A stretch of DNA of 10,341 bases from Desulfobulbaceae bacterium (GTDB lineage: Bacteria; Desulfobacterota; Desulfobulbia; Desulfobulbales; DAOVSZ01). The stretch is taken from the NCBI GenBank assembly GCA_030627725.1, contig DAOVSZ010000067.1:1-10341 (forward strand). Direction: 5' to 3'. This document shows positions 1 to 6,483 of the stretch, in pieces. Made by a program: the position numbers and the translations under genes. Position 1 is the stretch's first letter, and every line of letters starts with the position of its first letter. The notes beneath the pieces were generated by a model. It was not told the DNA's origin, did not search any database, and saw nothing but the letters and a program-made list of their open reading frames with translations.

Positions 1-584
1 CCGCCTATTCCTACTTTCGATACCAGATGCATCTTGCCGCTTTAAACAGCCTGGCGGTCTTTGAAGAAATTGCAGACGAGTTTGCAACCCTTTTCAAGCG
101 GGACTACAGGGCTGTTGAATCATACCGTACCGAAGACGCCGAACTTGTCTTTATCATGATGGGTTCCTTTGCTACCAAGGCAAAAGATGCTGTTGACCGG
201 CTGCGCGAGGAAGGATGGTCCATTGGTTTGCTGCGCCCCCTTCTTTTCCGTCCCTTTCCTGCTGCATTGGTCCGCCTGCATCTGACCGGCAAAAAAGGTC
301 TGGCCGTTATTGACCAGAATCTTTCCATGGGCAGCGGCGGTATACTGGCCATGGAATTGGCGAGAACTCTGTACGGCGTGCCCGGCGCTCCTCCCATTCT
401 GGTGAGTTTTATCGGCGGGCTGGGCGGTCGTGAGATCAGCGCGGCCGAATTTTACGAAATCGCAGAGCGGACCCGGCAGGCGGTTGCAGCGGGGAAGGCG
501 CCTGAACCACGGCTTCTCTATACCGACGAAGAGCTGCGGGAGGTCCGTAAACTGCAGGCTGTAGCCCAAGCCATACACAAATGA
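1..584 (+). CDS. porA: 2-oxoacid:ferredoxin oxidoreductase, alpha subunit (C-terminal part; 5' end outside window)
   Basis: The reading frame is open from the left edge (first whole codon at position 3), so the ATG at 27 is internal and this is only the C-terminal ~193 residues. The region from about the DAELVFIMMGS segment onward matches domain II/C-terminal fold of the alpha chain of pyruvate/2-ketoisovalerate ferredoxin oxidoreductases, including the RPFP motif and the GLAVIDQNLSMGSGGIL stretch. With the beta subunit it would oxidatively decarboxylate a 2-oxoacid to acyl-CoA, reducing ferredoxin in the cytoplasm. The beta gene follows 10 bases after the TGA stop, and a GAGGA Shine-Dalgarno lies in the gap, so they are co-transcribed. 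Whether the substrate is pyruvate, a branched-chain or an aromatic 2-oxoacid cannot be told from this fragment; the gene symbol is a family label. Confidence 0.88.
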   Translation, partial: AYSYFRYQMHLAALNSLAVFEEIADEFATLFKRDYRAVESYRTEDAELVFIMMGSFATKAKDAVDRLREEGWSIGLLRPLLFRPFPAALVRLHLTGKKGLAVIDQNLSMGSGGILAMELARTLYGVPGAPPILVSFIGGLGGREISAAEFYEIAERTRQAVAAGKAPEPRLLYTDEELREVRKLQAVAQAIHK

Positions 585-594
585 GGATGAGGAC

Positions 595-1524
595 ATGAGC
601 AAGACATCGTTTCAGCGAATGAAAGACCTGCCGTCCGCGCATCATTTAGGCACGGGCACCCCAATGTGCGCGGGGTGCGGAGGGCTGGAAGCCATCCACG
701 AGATATATGATATTCTTGGCGACAATACCGTTTTTGTCAATGCTGCCGGCTGTATGACCCTGTTGACCATTTACCCGTTTACGCCGTTTCAGGGGTCCTG
801 GCTCTATACGGCCATGGCGTCCGCGCCTGCCGGGGCCCAGGGTGTGCGGGATGCCCTTGATATGCTTAGACATCGCGGTCGAATCGAAGCTGCTGATGAC
901 CTGGAGGTAGTGGTGCTGACCGGTGACGGCTCCGCCAATGGAATGGGGCTCTCAGCCACTTCCGGGGCCATTGACCGTCATCTTGATTTTCTCTATCTCT
1001 GTTACGATAATGAAGGATACGGCAATACGGGCCAGCAGTACTCGGCGGCAACTCCTCATGCAGCCCGTACCGCAACCAGCAAAGGCCCCAGGGGGTATCC
1101 CGGGTATAAGAAAGACCTGTTTGCCATCTGGGCCGCACATAAACCGCCCTATGTGGCCACGGTGGTGGGCAGCGATCCTCTGGATCTTGCCCGCAAGATT
1201 GAAAAGGCAAAAAGCTTGAAGGGCCCCCGGATGATTATCGCGCTTTCGCCATGCCCGACCGGCTGGGATTATGACCCGAAAGAGACCGTTGCCATCGGCC
1301 GGTTGGCGGTAAAGACCGGTATCTGGCCGCTCAAGGAGTATCATGACGGAAGGGTGGTCCATACCAAAATTCCTCATCCCCGACTTCGGGTTGAAGAATA
1401 TCTTGAACGCCAGGGGCGTTTCCGGCACCTGTTCAAACCGCGTGGGAACAAAAAACTGCTGAAGGAAATTCAGGCCCGGGTGGACAGATACTGGATGGGT
1501 GTGGAAGAAAAAGAGGATGGGTAG
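595..1524 (+). CDS. porB: 2-oxoacid:ferredoxin oxidoreductase, beta (TPP-binding) subunit
   Basis: A complete 309-residue protein, the usual length for a separate beta chain. It should carry thiamine diphosphate and one 4Fe-4S cluster and form the catalytic core with the alpha subunit just upstream. Four cysteines sit where the family places cluster ligands: C25 and C28 (MCAGCGG), C53 (NAAGCM) and C220 (SPCPTGW). The TPP/Mg motif begins with GDG at 110-112 and continues to the YDNEGYGNTGQQ segment near 137-148. The ATG at 595 is preceded by GAGGA at a good distance. The gene overlaps nothing and is followed after 6 bases by an acyl-CoA synthetase. No gamma (electron-entry) or delta (ferredoxin-like) gene lies downstream; they may lie upstream of the window. 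Substrate specificity is not resolved. Confidence 0.93.
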   Translation: MSKTSFQRMKDLPSAHHLGTGTPMCAGCGGLEAIHEIYDILGDNTVFVNAAGCMTLLTIYPFTPFQGSWLYTAMASAPAGAQGVRDALDMLRHRGRIEAADDLEVVVLTGDGSANGMGLSATSGAIDRHLDFLYLCYDNEGYGNTGQQYSAATPHAARTATSKGPRGYPGYKKDLFAIWAAHKPPYVATVVGSDPLDLARKIEKAKSLKGPRMIIALSPCPTGWDYDPKETVAIGRLAVKTGIWPLKEYHDGRVVHTKIPHPRLRVEEYLERQGRFRHLFKPRGNKKLLKEIQARVDRYWMGVEEKEDG

Positions 1525-1530
1525 ACAGCC

Positions 1531-3237
1531 ATGGTTGAGACGGGAAAAAGTTATTTTAAGAGTGCAGGGGACCAGCCCCTTTTGCGCACAACGATCCCCG
1601 AGCATTTTGCCGAGGTGGTCAAACGCTTTCCGCACCATGAGGCCGCTGTCTGCCTGCCTCAGGAAAAACGGCTTACCTATGCGGGTTTGTCCGAGCAGGT
1701 TGACACCCTGGCAAGAGGGCTCATGGCTCTGGGGTTCGGCAAGGGCGACCGGATAGGCATCTGGTCCACCAATAACCTGGAATGGCTCCTGACGCAGCTG
1801 GCAACGGCCAGGATCGGAGCTCTTCTGGTGAACATTAATCCTGCCTACCGTCTTCAGGAACTGGCCTATGCCCTGAAACGCTCGGAGGTCCAGGGTGTGG
1901 TGACGATCCCTGCCTTTCGCGGCAGCGATTATGTCGGGATGCTGGCGGAGCTTCTGCCTGAACTGAAAGTCGATACCGGCGATGTCATCGTAAGTAAGGA
2001 GTTTCCTTTTTTGCGCCGGGTGGTCCTCTACGATCCGGGCAATCCCGGAAAAACCGACCCTTCCTGGCCGGGGATCACAGCCTGGCAAACGGTTCTGGCT
2101 GCCGCCGACACTGTTTCAGAGGCCGAACTCGATACCGTTTCCGCCACTCTTTCTGCTCATGAGCCGATCAATATCCAATACACCTCAGGCACCACCGGCT
2201 TTCCCAAAGCGGTCGTGCTGACCCACCATAATATTCTGAACAATGCCTATGCAACCGCGCACATCATGCATTTTACCGAACAGGACCGGTTATGCGTATC
2301 CGTGCCTTTGTATCACTGTTTCGGCATGGTGCTTGCCAATCTTCTCTGTCTGTCCGTAGGGGCGTGTATTGTGCTCCCCTGTGAACATTTTAACGCACTT
2401 GAGATCCTGCAGGCCATTGAGGTGGAGCGATGCACCGCAATCCATGGTGTGCCCACCATGTTTATAGCTGAACTGGAGACGCCGCAGTTTGCCGGTTTTG
2501 ATCTGACTTCGCTCCGGACCGGTATCATGGCAGGCGCGCCCTGTCCGCCGGCCCTGATGAAAAAAGTGATCGAGGATATGCATTGCCGGGAGATCCTCAT
2601 CGGCTATGGCCAGACAGAGGCATCACCGTTGACGCACCTGACCAGGCGGGATGATCCGGTTGCACTCCGTATTGAAACGGTTGGCCGCAATCTGCCCCAT
2701 CAGGAGGTCAAGGTGGTGGACCCTGCGACCGGCGAAACAGTACCGTTTGATACAGTTGGGGAAATATGTTTCCGCGGGTATCACGTGATGAAAGAGTATT
2801 ACGGCGATACGGAGGCCACTGCCTCGGCCATTGACCGGGGAGGGTGGCTTCACTCGGGTGACCTTGGCGCTATGGATCCAGAGGGCTATGTGCGGATTAC
2901 AGGCCGCCTCAAGGAGATGATCATTCGCGGCGGTGAAAATATCTATCCCAGGGAAATCGAGGACTTTCTCTTCACTCATCCGAAAGTTGCGGCTGTTGCT
3001 GTTGTCGGAATACCGGACGATTTTTACGGAGAAGAGATCATGGCCTGGATTAAACCGCATGCGGGCGAGAATCTCACGGAAGAGGAAATCCGGGAGTTCT
3101 GCAGGGATCAAATTGCCCACTTCAAAGTGCCTCGCCATATCTGGTTCGTAGACGAGTTTCCGTTGACCGTTACCGGCAAGGTGCAAAAATACCGGATGCG
3201 CGAAAGAGCAGTGGAAAGGTTGACAGCAGAGAAATAA
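1531..3237 (+). CDS. AMP-forming acyl-CoA synthetase (ACSF2/FadD-like, ANL superfamily)
   Basis: A full-length 568-residue adenylate-forming enzyme that would activate a carboxylic acid with ATP and CoA to acyl-CoA, AMP and PPi. The ATP/phosphate-binding loop YTSGTTGFPKAVVLTHHN starts at residue 217. The adenine-binding motif YGQTEASP follows, then GDLG with the ribose-binding Asp444, ITGRLKE with Arg459, the hinge segment RGGENIYPREIEDF, and TVTGKVQK with the catalytic Lys550. Overall it resembles medium-chain/ACSF2-type synthetases rather than acetyl-CoA synthetase, but the acyl chain cannot be read from the sequence. The start is 6 bases after the beta subunit stop; the nearest SD-like string (GAGGATG) is rather distant, so translation may be coupled. 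Co-location with the 2-oxoacid oxidoreductase suggests a shared route for amino-acid-derived acids (inference). Confidence 0.92.
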   Translation: MVETGKSYFKSAGDQPLLRTTIPEHFAEVVKRFPHHEAAVCLPQEKRLTYAGLSEQVDTLARGLMALGFGKGDRIGIWSTNNLEWLLTQLATARIGALLVNINPAYRLQELAYALKRSEVQGVVTIPAFRGSDYVGMLAELLPELKVDTGDVIVSKEFPFLRRVVLYDPGNPGKTDPSWPGITAWQTVLAAADTVSEAELDTVSATLSAHEPINIQYTSGTTGFPKAVVLTHHNILNNAYATAHIMHFTEQDRLCVSVPLYHCFGMVLANLLCLSVGACIVLPCEHFNALEILQAIEVERCTAIHGVPTMFIAELETPQFAGFDLTSLRTGIMAGAPCPPALMKKVIEDMHCREILIGYGQTEASPLTHLTRRDDPVALRIETVGRNLPHQEVKVVDPATGETVPFDTVGEICFRGYHVMKEYYGDTEATASAIDRGGWLHSGDLGAMDPEGYVRITGRLKEMIIRGGENIYPREIEDFLFTHPKVAAVAVVGIPDDFYGEEIMAWIKPHAGENLTEEEIREFCRDQIAHFKVPRHIWFVDEFPLTVTGKVQKYRMRERAVERLTAEK

Positions 3238-3250
3238 TCAGGCAGAGCGC

Positions 3251-4219
3251 CTAAAAAGAACTACAGTTCCGCCCTGCCTTCTTGGCGCGGTACAGGGCCT
3301 TGTCCGCCGCATCAAGCAGAGACTCCATGCTGTCGGAGTCCTTCATCCTGGCAATCCCGAGTGAGATCGTGATCTGAGGAAGTTTTGTGCCGTCCATTGC
3401 CTCGATTTTCATTTGGCTGACCGCCTTCCGGACGCGTTCTGCCGCTGCCTGGGCCTCTTCCTCCGAGGTGTTTGGCAGGATGGCGGTAAACTCCTCGCCG
3501 CCGTAACGCGCAATCAGATCGGTGGGACGGAAGAAGTTTTTGAGCCCTTTTCCAAGCTCCAGAAGTACGATATCGCCTGCCTGATGACCGTAGGTGTCGT
3601 TGAATTTCTTGAAAAAATCGACATCCAGCATGATGAGGGTGAGAGGGATTTTGTCTCTTTTACTGCGCTCGATCTGTCGTTCCAGGATTTCATCGAGCCA
3701 TCTGCGGTTATAGAGCCCGGTCAGGCCGTCAATGGTGGCATACCGCTTGTATTCCTGCTGCAGGCGGTTGATCTCTACAATTGCTGCGTTGTTGCCGCGG
3801 AGCCGTTCCGCCAGGATAGAGAACAGGTTGATGGCGAATTCGTGGGAGGACTGGACCAGGGACCAGAACATCTGCGAGTCGACTTCCAGAAGTTTGCTCG
3901 CCTCATCAGCAACCACAAGACTTGATCTGGGTTTCTTGTCGATCAGCGAAAGTTCACCGACACTCTCGCCCGGTTTCAGTATGGCTATCGGTTCCTGTTC
4001 GTCGTTGTCCAGGAAGACCCGGAGTTTGCCCTCCAGGAGGAGGTACATTCGGCTGCTTATCTCACCCGGCCTGATCAAGACTTCGCCTTTGGTCAGTTCG
4101 CGGATAGCGCATAGAGACAGCAGCCCCTTTACATTATGCAGATCGACCCCCCTCAATACATAAAAATTCGATGTCTCATCGATTGCTGTAAGATTGGCAA
4201 GAGCATAGTCCTGGAACAT
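3251..4219 (-). CDS. Cyclic-nucleotide-binding-fold / GGDEF diguanylate cyclase
   Basis: A 322-residue soluble signalling protein with no membrane segment. Residues about 22-140 form a CRP-like sensor fold; the phosphate-binding cassette region (GELSLIDKKPRSS, from 88) keeps Glu89 and Arg98, so nucleotide binding is plausible. A short helical linker (about 140-160) leads into a GGDEF domain with DGLTGLYNRRW, metal-binding aspartates in LDVDFFKKFND (199, 201) and an intact GGEEF at 240-244, so it should make c-di-GMP from GTP. An RxxD inhibitory I-site (Arg231-Asp234) lies exactly five residues before GGEEF, predicting product inhibition. GGAG seven bases upstream supports the ATG at 4219. It converges on the acyl-CoA synthetase with only 13 bases between stops. 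It lies downstream of tsaB in the same direction but is separated by a mobile element, so it may have its own promoter. The ligand of the sensor domain is unknown. Confidence 0.93.
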   Translation of the reverse strand: MFQDYALANLTAIDETSNFYVLRGVDLHNVKGLLSLCAIRELTKGEVLIRPGEISSRMYLLLEGKLRVFLDNDEQEPIAILKPGESVGELSLIDKKPRSSLVVADEASKLLEVDSQMFWSLVQSSHEFAINLFSILAERLRGNNAAIVEINRLQQEYKRYATIDGLTGLYNRRWLDEILERQIERSKRDKIPLTLIMLDVDFFKKFNDTYGHQAGDIVLLELGKGLKNFFRPTDLIARYGGEEFTAILPNTSEEEAQAAAERVRKAVSQMKIEAMDGTKLPQITISLGIARMKDSDSMESLLDAADKALYRAKKAGRNCSSF

Positions 4220-4250
4220 AATGATTCTCCAGTTTTTTTATAGGTAACCA

Positions 4251-4264
4251 GGCTGAAGGCTGAA
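4251..4264. repeat. Two tandem GGCTGAA heptamers
   Basis: GGCTGAA occurs twice head to tail upstream of the diguanylate cyclase start. It is too short to mean much alone but has the same 7-base unit length as the two longer arrays in the rseP-tsaB gap. Confidence 0.5.
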
Positions 4265-4332
4265 GTAAAAAACTCTGAACGTTGAATCTCTGAATCTTTA
4301 AGACTTAAAACGTAACTCTCCGTTTTTTATTC

Positions 4333-4340
4333 TTAAAATG
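4333..4340. repeat. Left target-site duplication of MITE copy 1
   Basis: TTAAAATG directly abuts the left GTAAC end of the element and is repeated exactly at 4467-4474 after the right GTTAC end. Confidence 0.85.
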
Positions 4341-4466
4341 GTAACTGTTCAGCAGTGCCCCAGATGTGTACCCATCCGGGCATAAACTCCAGCAGGCTGG
4401 AGAACTATAGTTGTCCTATGTGAACCAGCCTGATCGTGTGCAGATGGGGTGCTGCTGAATAGTTAC
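4341..4466. mobile_element. IS66-type MITE, copy 1 (126 bp)
   Basis: This is a non-coding element with terminal inverted repeats. The left end GTAACTGTTCAGCAGTGCCC and the reverse complement of the right end agree over 21 positions except for three transitions, all of which become G-U pairs in a + strand transcript. An inner perfect 8-bp stem, CAGGCTGG at 4393-4400 with CCAGCCTG at 4425-4432, makes the whole element fold back. It is flanked by an exact 8-bp duplication (TTAAAATG). Its last 60 bases match 10209-10268 with two differences. IS66-family insertion sequences are known to have GTAA ends and 8-bp duplications, and no transposase is present, hence the MITE call. The right terminus provides the stop codon of tsaB. 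Family assignment is inference from ends and duplication length. Confidence 0.85.
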
Positions 4467-5179
4467 TTAAAATGAATCTCCGCCTCTGACGGTCTTATGT
4501 AGACCGGGACTGCGGAAGCTGGATCAAGAAATTGTTTTTTCTCCCACAATGGTACGGCAAGCATACCGATTGTTGAAGCTCGTGGATAATATACCTCGTT
4601 TGGAAGGATAATCGCAAGCGCTCCCAGATTTTCTTTGAAGAAATCACCATAGATTGATGTGCCGTCACCGATAAGGAGGACGGATTCATTGATTCTGGAT
4701 GCAAAGTCTTGTGGTGAAATCGCCATTTCATCACTGATCCGCTGTAATGTGCCGTTGAGAGAGCCGCGATAGAGGGCGGTGTAGATCTCTTTTTTCCGGG
4801 CGTCAATGACCGGGGCAATCAGCATGGGATGAGAGGAAAGCTGGCTTGCAAGTCCGTCAAGGGTTGATATACCAATCAAAGGGAGGGTGGACGCCATGGC
4901 AAGACCCTTGATCGTGGAAAGACCGATCCGAAGCCCGGTAAAGCTTCCCGGCCCAAGGCTTACGGCCAGACAGTCCAGGTCTTCCCAGGTAAGCGCCGCA
5001 TCGTCAAGCAGTCGATCGATGCATGAAAGGAGTCTTCTGGAGTGGGTCATCTTTGTTTGCAAGGAATACTCGGCCATACACTGGCCTGGACAAACAAGAG
5101 CGATACTCCCGCACATCCCGGAGGTCTCAATGGCGAGGATAATCGGAGGATTGATTGTGATTTTACCGTGCTGGGCCAT
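4463..5179 (-). CDS. tsaB: tRNA threonylcarbamoyladenosine biosynthesis protein TsaB
   Basis: A 238-residue ASKHA-fold protein. TsaB is the non-catalytic partner of TsaD (with TsaE) in forming t6A37 on ANN-decoding tRNAs. The N-terminal IILAIETSGMCGSIAL and the strong SLGPGSFTGLRIGLSTIKGLA motif (near residue 75) are diagnostic. The N terminus carries about 12 residues before the usual family start (ILAIETS), but no better start codon is seen. No Shine-Dalgarno precedes the ATG; instead a C-rich (on this strand) heptamer array begins about 10 bases upstream. The TAA stop at 4465-4463 lies inside a MITE terminus. Without the insertion the frame would run eight more codons (NKKRRVTF) to a TAA at 4305-4307, so the protein was probably shortened. 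Position after rseP, at the end of the isoprenoid/lipid cluster, suggests co-transcription. Confidence 0.93.
   Translation of the reverse strand: MAQHGKITINPPIILAIETSGMCGSIALVCPGQCMAEYSLQTKMTHSRRLLSCIDRLLDDAALTWEDLDCLAVSLGPGSFTGLRIGLSTIKGLAMASTLPLIGISTLDGLASQLSSHPMLIAPVIDARKKEIYTALYRGSLNGTLQRISDEMAISPQDFASRINESVLLIGDGTSIYGDFFKENLGALAIILPNEVYYPRASTIGMLAVPLWEKKQFLDPASAVPVYIRPSEAEIHFK
4467..4474. repeat. Right target-site duplication of MITE copy 1
   Basis: TTAAAATG repeated from 4333-4340. On the - strand it encodes the last residues of TsaB (His-Phe-Lys), showing that the target was the 3' end of tsaB. Confidence 0.85.
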
Positions 5180-5188
5180 GTTTTTGTT

Positions 5189-5237
5189 CAGGGGTCGGGG
5201 GTCAGGGATCAGGGGTTAGGGGTCAGGGGTGATGGGT
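5189..5237. repeat. Seven tandem G-rich heptamers, consensus CAGGGGT
   Basis: Seven successive 7-base units can be read: caggggt, cgggggt, cagggat, caggggt, taggggt, caggggt, gatgggt. The + strand has several G runs of three to five spaced by two to four bases, so a G-quadruplex could form; the transcript of the - strand genes would be C-rich here. The array ends about 10 bases from the tsaB start codon, where a Shine-Dalgarno would be expected. Confidence 0.85.
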
Positions 5238-5275
5238 GAGGCTTCGCTTTCCGAAGTTGGAAATGCCAATTTCGT

Positions 5276-5302
5276 CCTTCTGCCTTCTGCCTTCTGCCTC
5301 TG
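5276..5302. repeat. Three tandem CCTTCTG heptamers plus a 6-base partial unit
   Basis: CCTTCTG occurs three times head to tail, followed by CCTCTG. It lies 8 bases past the rseP stop (in transcription sense), in the same 130-base gap as the CAGGGGT array and with the same unit length. Confidence 0.8.
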
Positions 5303-5309
5303 TTTTACC

Positions 5310-6380
5310 CTAATTTAACAGCCGCTGAATATCATTATAAAAGACAAAGATCATCAGGCTGGCAAGGATGACAATGCCTATCTGCTGGAGCATCTCCTGG
5401 GTCCGCCGGCTCAGCGGTTTTCGCCTGAGGGCTTCGACGGAAAAGAAGACAAGATGGCCGCCGTCTAAGATCGGGATCGGAAAGAGGTTGATTATGCCGA
5501 GATTCACACTGATGAGCCCCATGAAATACATCAGGTTCAGCCAACCGGCCTGCATCTGTTGGCCGGCTATCTGGGCAATCAGTATGGGGCCCCCGAGTTC
5601 CGATGCCGGCACTACCTTCTGGATCATCTTGATAATCCCCATGATCGTATAATAGATAAAGGTCCAGGTCTGCAACACTCCCTCCACAAAGGCGCGGCCG
5701 AGTGAAATGTTCTCAAAGACAACATCTTCAGACCTGGAGATGCCGAGAAGGAATCTTTCTCCGATCACTTCACCGAATATGCTTTTCATGTCCTGTTTGA
5801 TTGGTGTGCCGGTGAGTTCCAGGACCTCTTCGTCTCTCTCGACCGTCAGGGTTACCTCGTTGCCGTTGCTGGTTTTTATAAGTTCTGAAACCTCTTCCCA
5901 CTCTTCCGTGATGATACCGTCAATAGCAATGATTCTGTCATTGGCCATAAGGCCGGCCGCTTCTGCCGGCGACTCGGGTGAAACGCTGCCGATTTTAGTT
6001 CCAGGCACCGGTTGGGGGAGGCCGTTTATGGCAAAAATAAGGAAAAAGAGAAGAACGGCAAAGAGCAGGTTGAAAATCGGTCCGCCGGCCACAATACAGA
6101 AACGCTGACTCACCGGCTTTAAGGCAAATGATCGAGAGCTTTCTTCTTGCGTCATTTCTTCCGAAGGGTTTTCCCCCAGCATTTTGACATATCCGCCAAG
6201 AGGAAAGGCGCTTAACAGGTATTCGGTATCACCGTATTGCCGGCTCGCTACCTTGGGGCCGAATCCAAGAGAAAATTTTAAAACCTTTACATTGAAGAGT
6301 TTGGCGAACAGAAAGTGCCCCAGTTCATGAACAAAGATCAGAAGGCCGAGCACACTGACGAACGAAATAACGGAATTCAT
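5310..6380 (-). CDS. rseP: RIP zinc metalloprotease RseP (site-2 protease)
   Basis: A 356-residue inner-membrane protease of the S2P family; in characterised bacteria it cleaves anti-sigma factors such as RseA and remnant signal peptides within the membrane. The first membrane helix contains HELGH with His18, Glu19 and His22. A single PDZ domain spans about residues 120-195 (EAAGLMANDRIIAIDG). The C-terminal NLFPIPILDGG motif carries the third metal ligand Asp306, and a final hydrophobic helix precedes the C terminus. E. coli RseP has two PDZ domains and about 450 residues; the one-PDZ form is common in other phyla. GAGG five bases before the ATG supports this start. It lies 103 bases after dxr, in the widespread uppS-cdsA-dxr-rseP order. 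No rseA homologue is in the window. Confidence 0.95.
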   Translation of the reverse strand: MNSVISFVSVLGLLIFVHELGHFLFAKLFNVKVLKFSLGFGPKVASRQYGDTEYLLSAFPLGGYVKMLGENPSEEMTQEESSRSFALKPVSQRFCIVAGGPIFNLLFAVLLFFLIFAINGLPQPVPGTKIGSVSPESPAEAAGLMANDRIIAIDGIITEEWEEVSELIKTSNGNEVTLTVERDEEVLELTGTPIKQDMKSIFGEVIGERFLLGISRSEDVVFENISLGRAFVEGVLQTWTFIYYTIMGIIKMIQKVVPASELGGPILIAQIAGQQMQAGWLNLMYFMGLISVNLGIINLFPIPILDGGHLVFFSVEALRRKPLSRRTQEMLQQIGIVILASLMIFVFYNDIQRLLN

Positions 6381-6483
6381 AACAACCTCGTAAGAAATCT
6401 AAGCGTGTGCAATCGTCTTTCATGATTGCATTGCGTTGCAAATGGTTCATGCGTCGAAATCGCGTTTTTTTGATTGCGACAAT

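Noticed and set aside
120..602. 160-codon frame antisense to the alpha subunit
   Set aside because: Shadow of a recognised gene; low-complexity composition and no ribosome-binding site.
952..2088. Long open frame on the - strand (378 codons) across the porB/acyl-CoA synthetase junction
   Set aside because: It is antisense to two clearly recognised proteins, has no recognisable motifs and a composition typical of a mirror frame.
2623..3186. 187-codon frame antisense to the acyl-CoA synthetase
   Set aside because: It covers the conserved C-terminal domain of the ligase on the other strand and shows no protein-family motif.
3238..3253. AGGC/GCCT mini-hairpin between the convergent stops as a bidirectional terminator
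   Set aside because: Only 4 bp of stem, and it overlaps the region of the diguanylate cyclase stop; no convincing U-tract after the stem in either direction.
4220..4290. Possible promoter for the diguanylate cyclase (TATAAA about 15-20 bases before the GGAG)
   Set aside because: No -35 box at an acceptable distance was found; the AT-rich stretch alone is not enough.
4341..4466. CRISPR or tRNA-like structure in the repeat near tsaB
   Set aside because: There is a single inverted-repeat unit with a target duplication, no regular spacers, and no cloverleaf features.
5310..6380. RseP with only one PDZ domain as a truncated gene
   Set aside because: Both active-site motifs and the terminal helix are present; single-PDZ forms of about 350 residues are normal outside enterobacteria.
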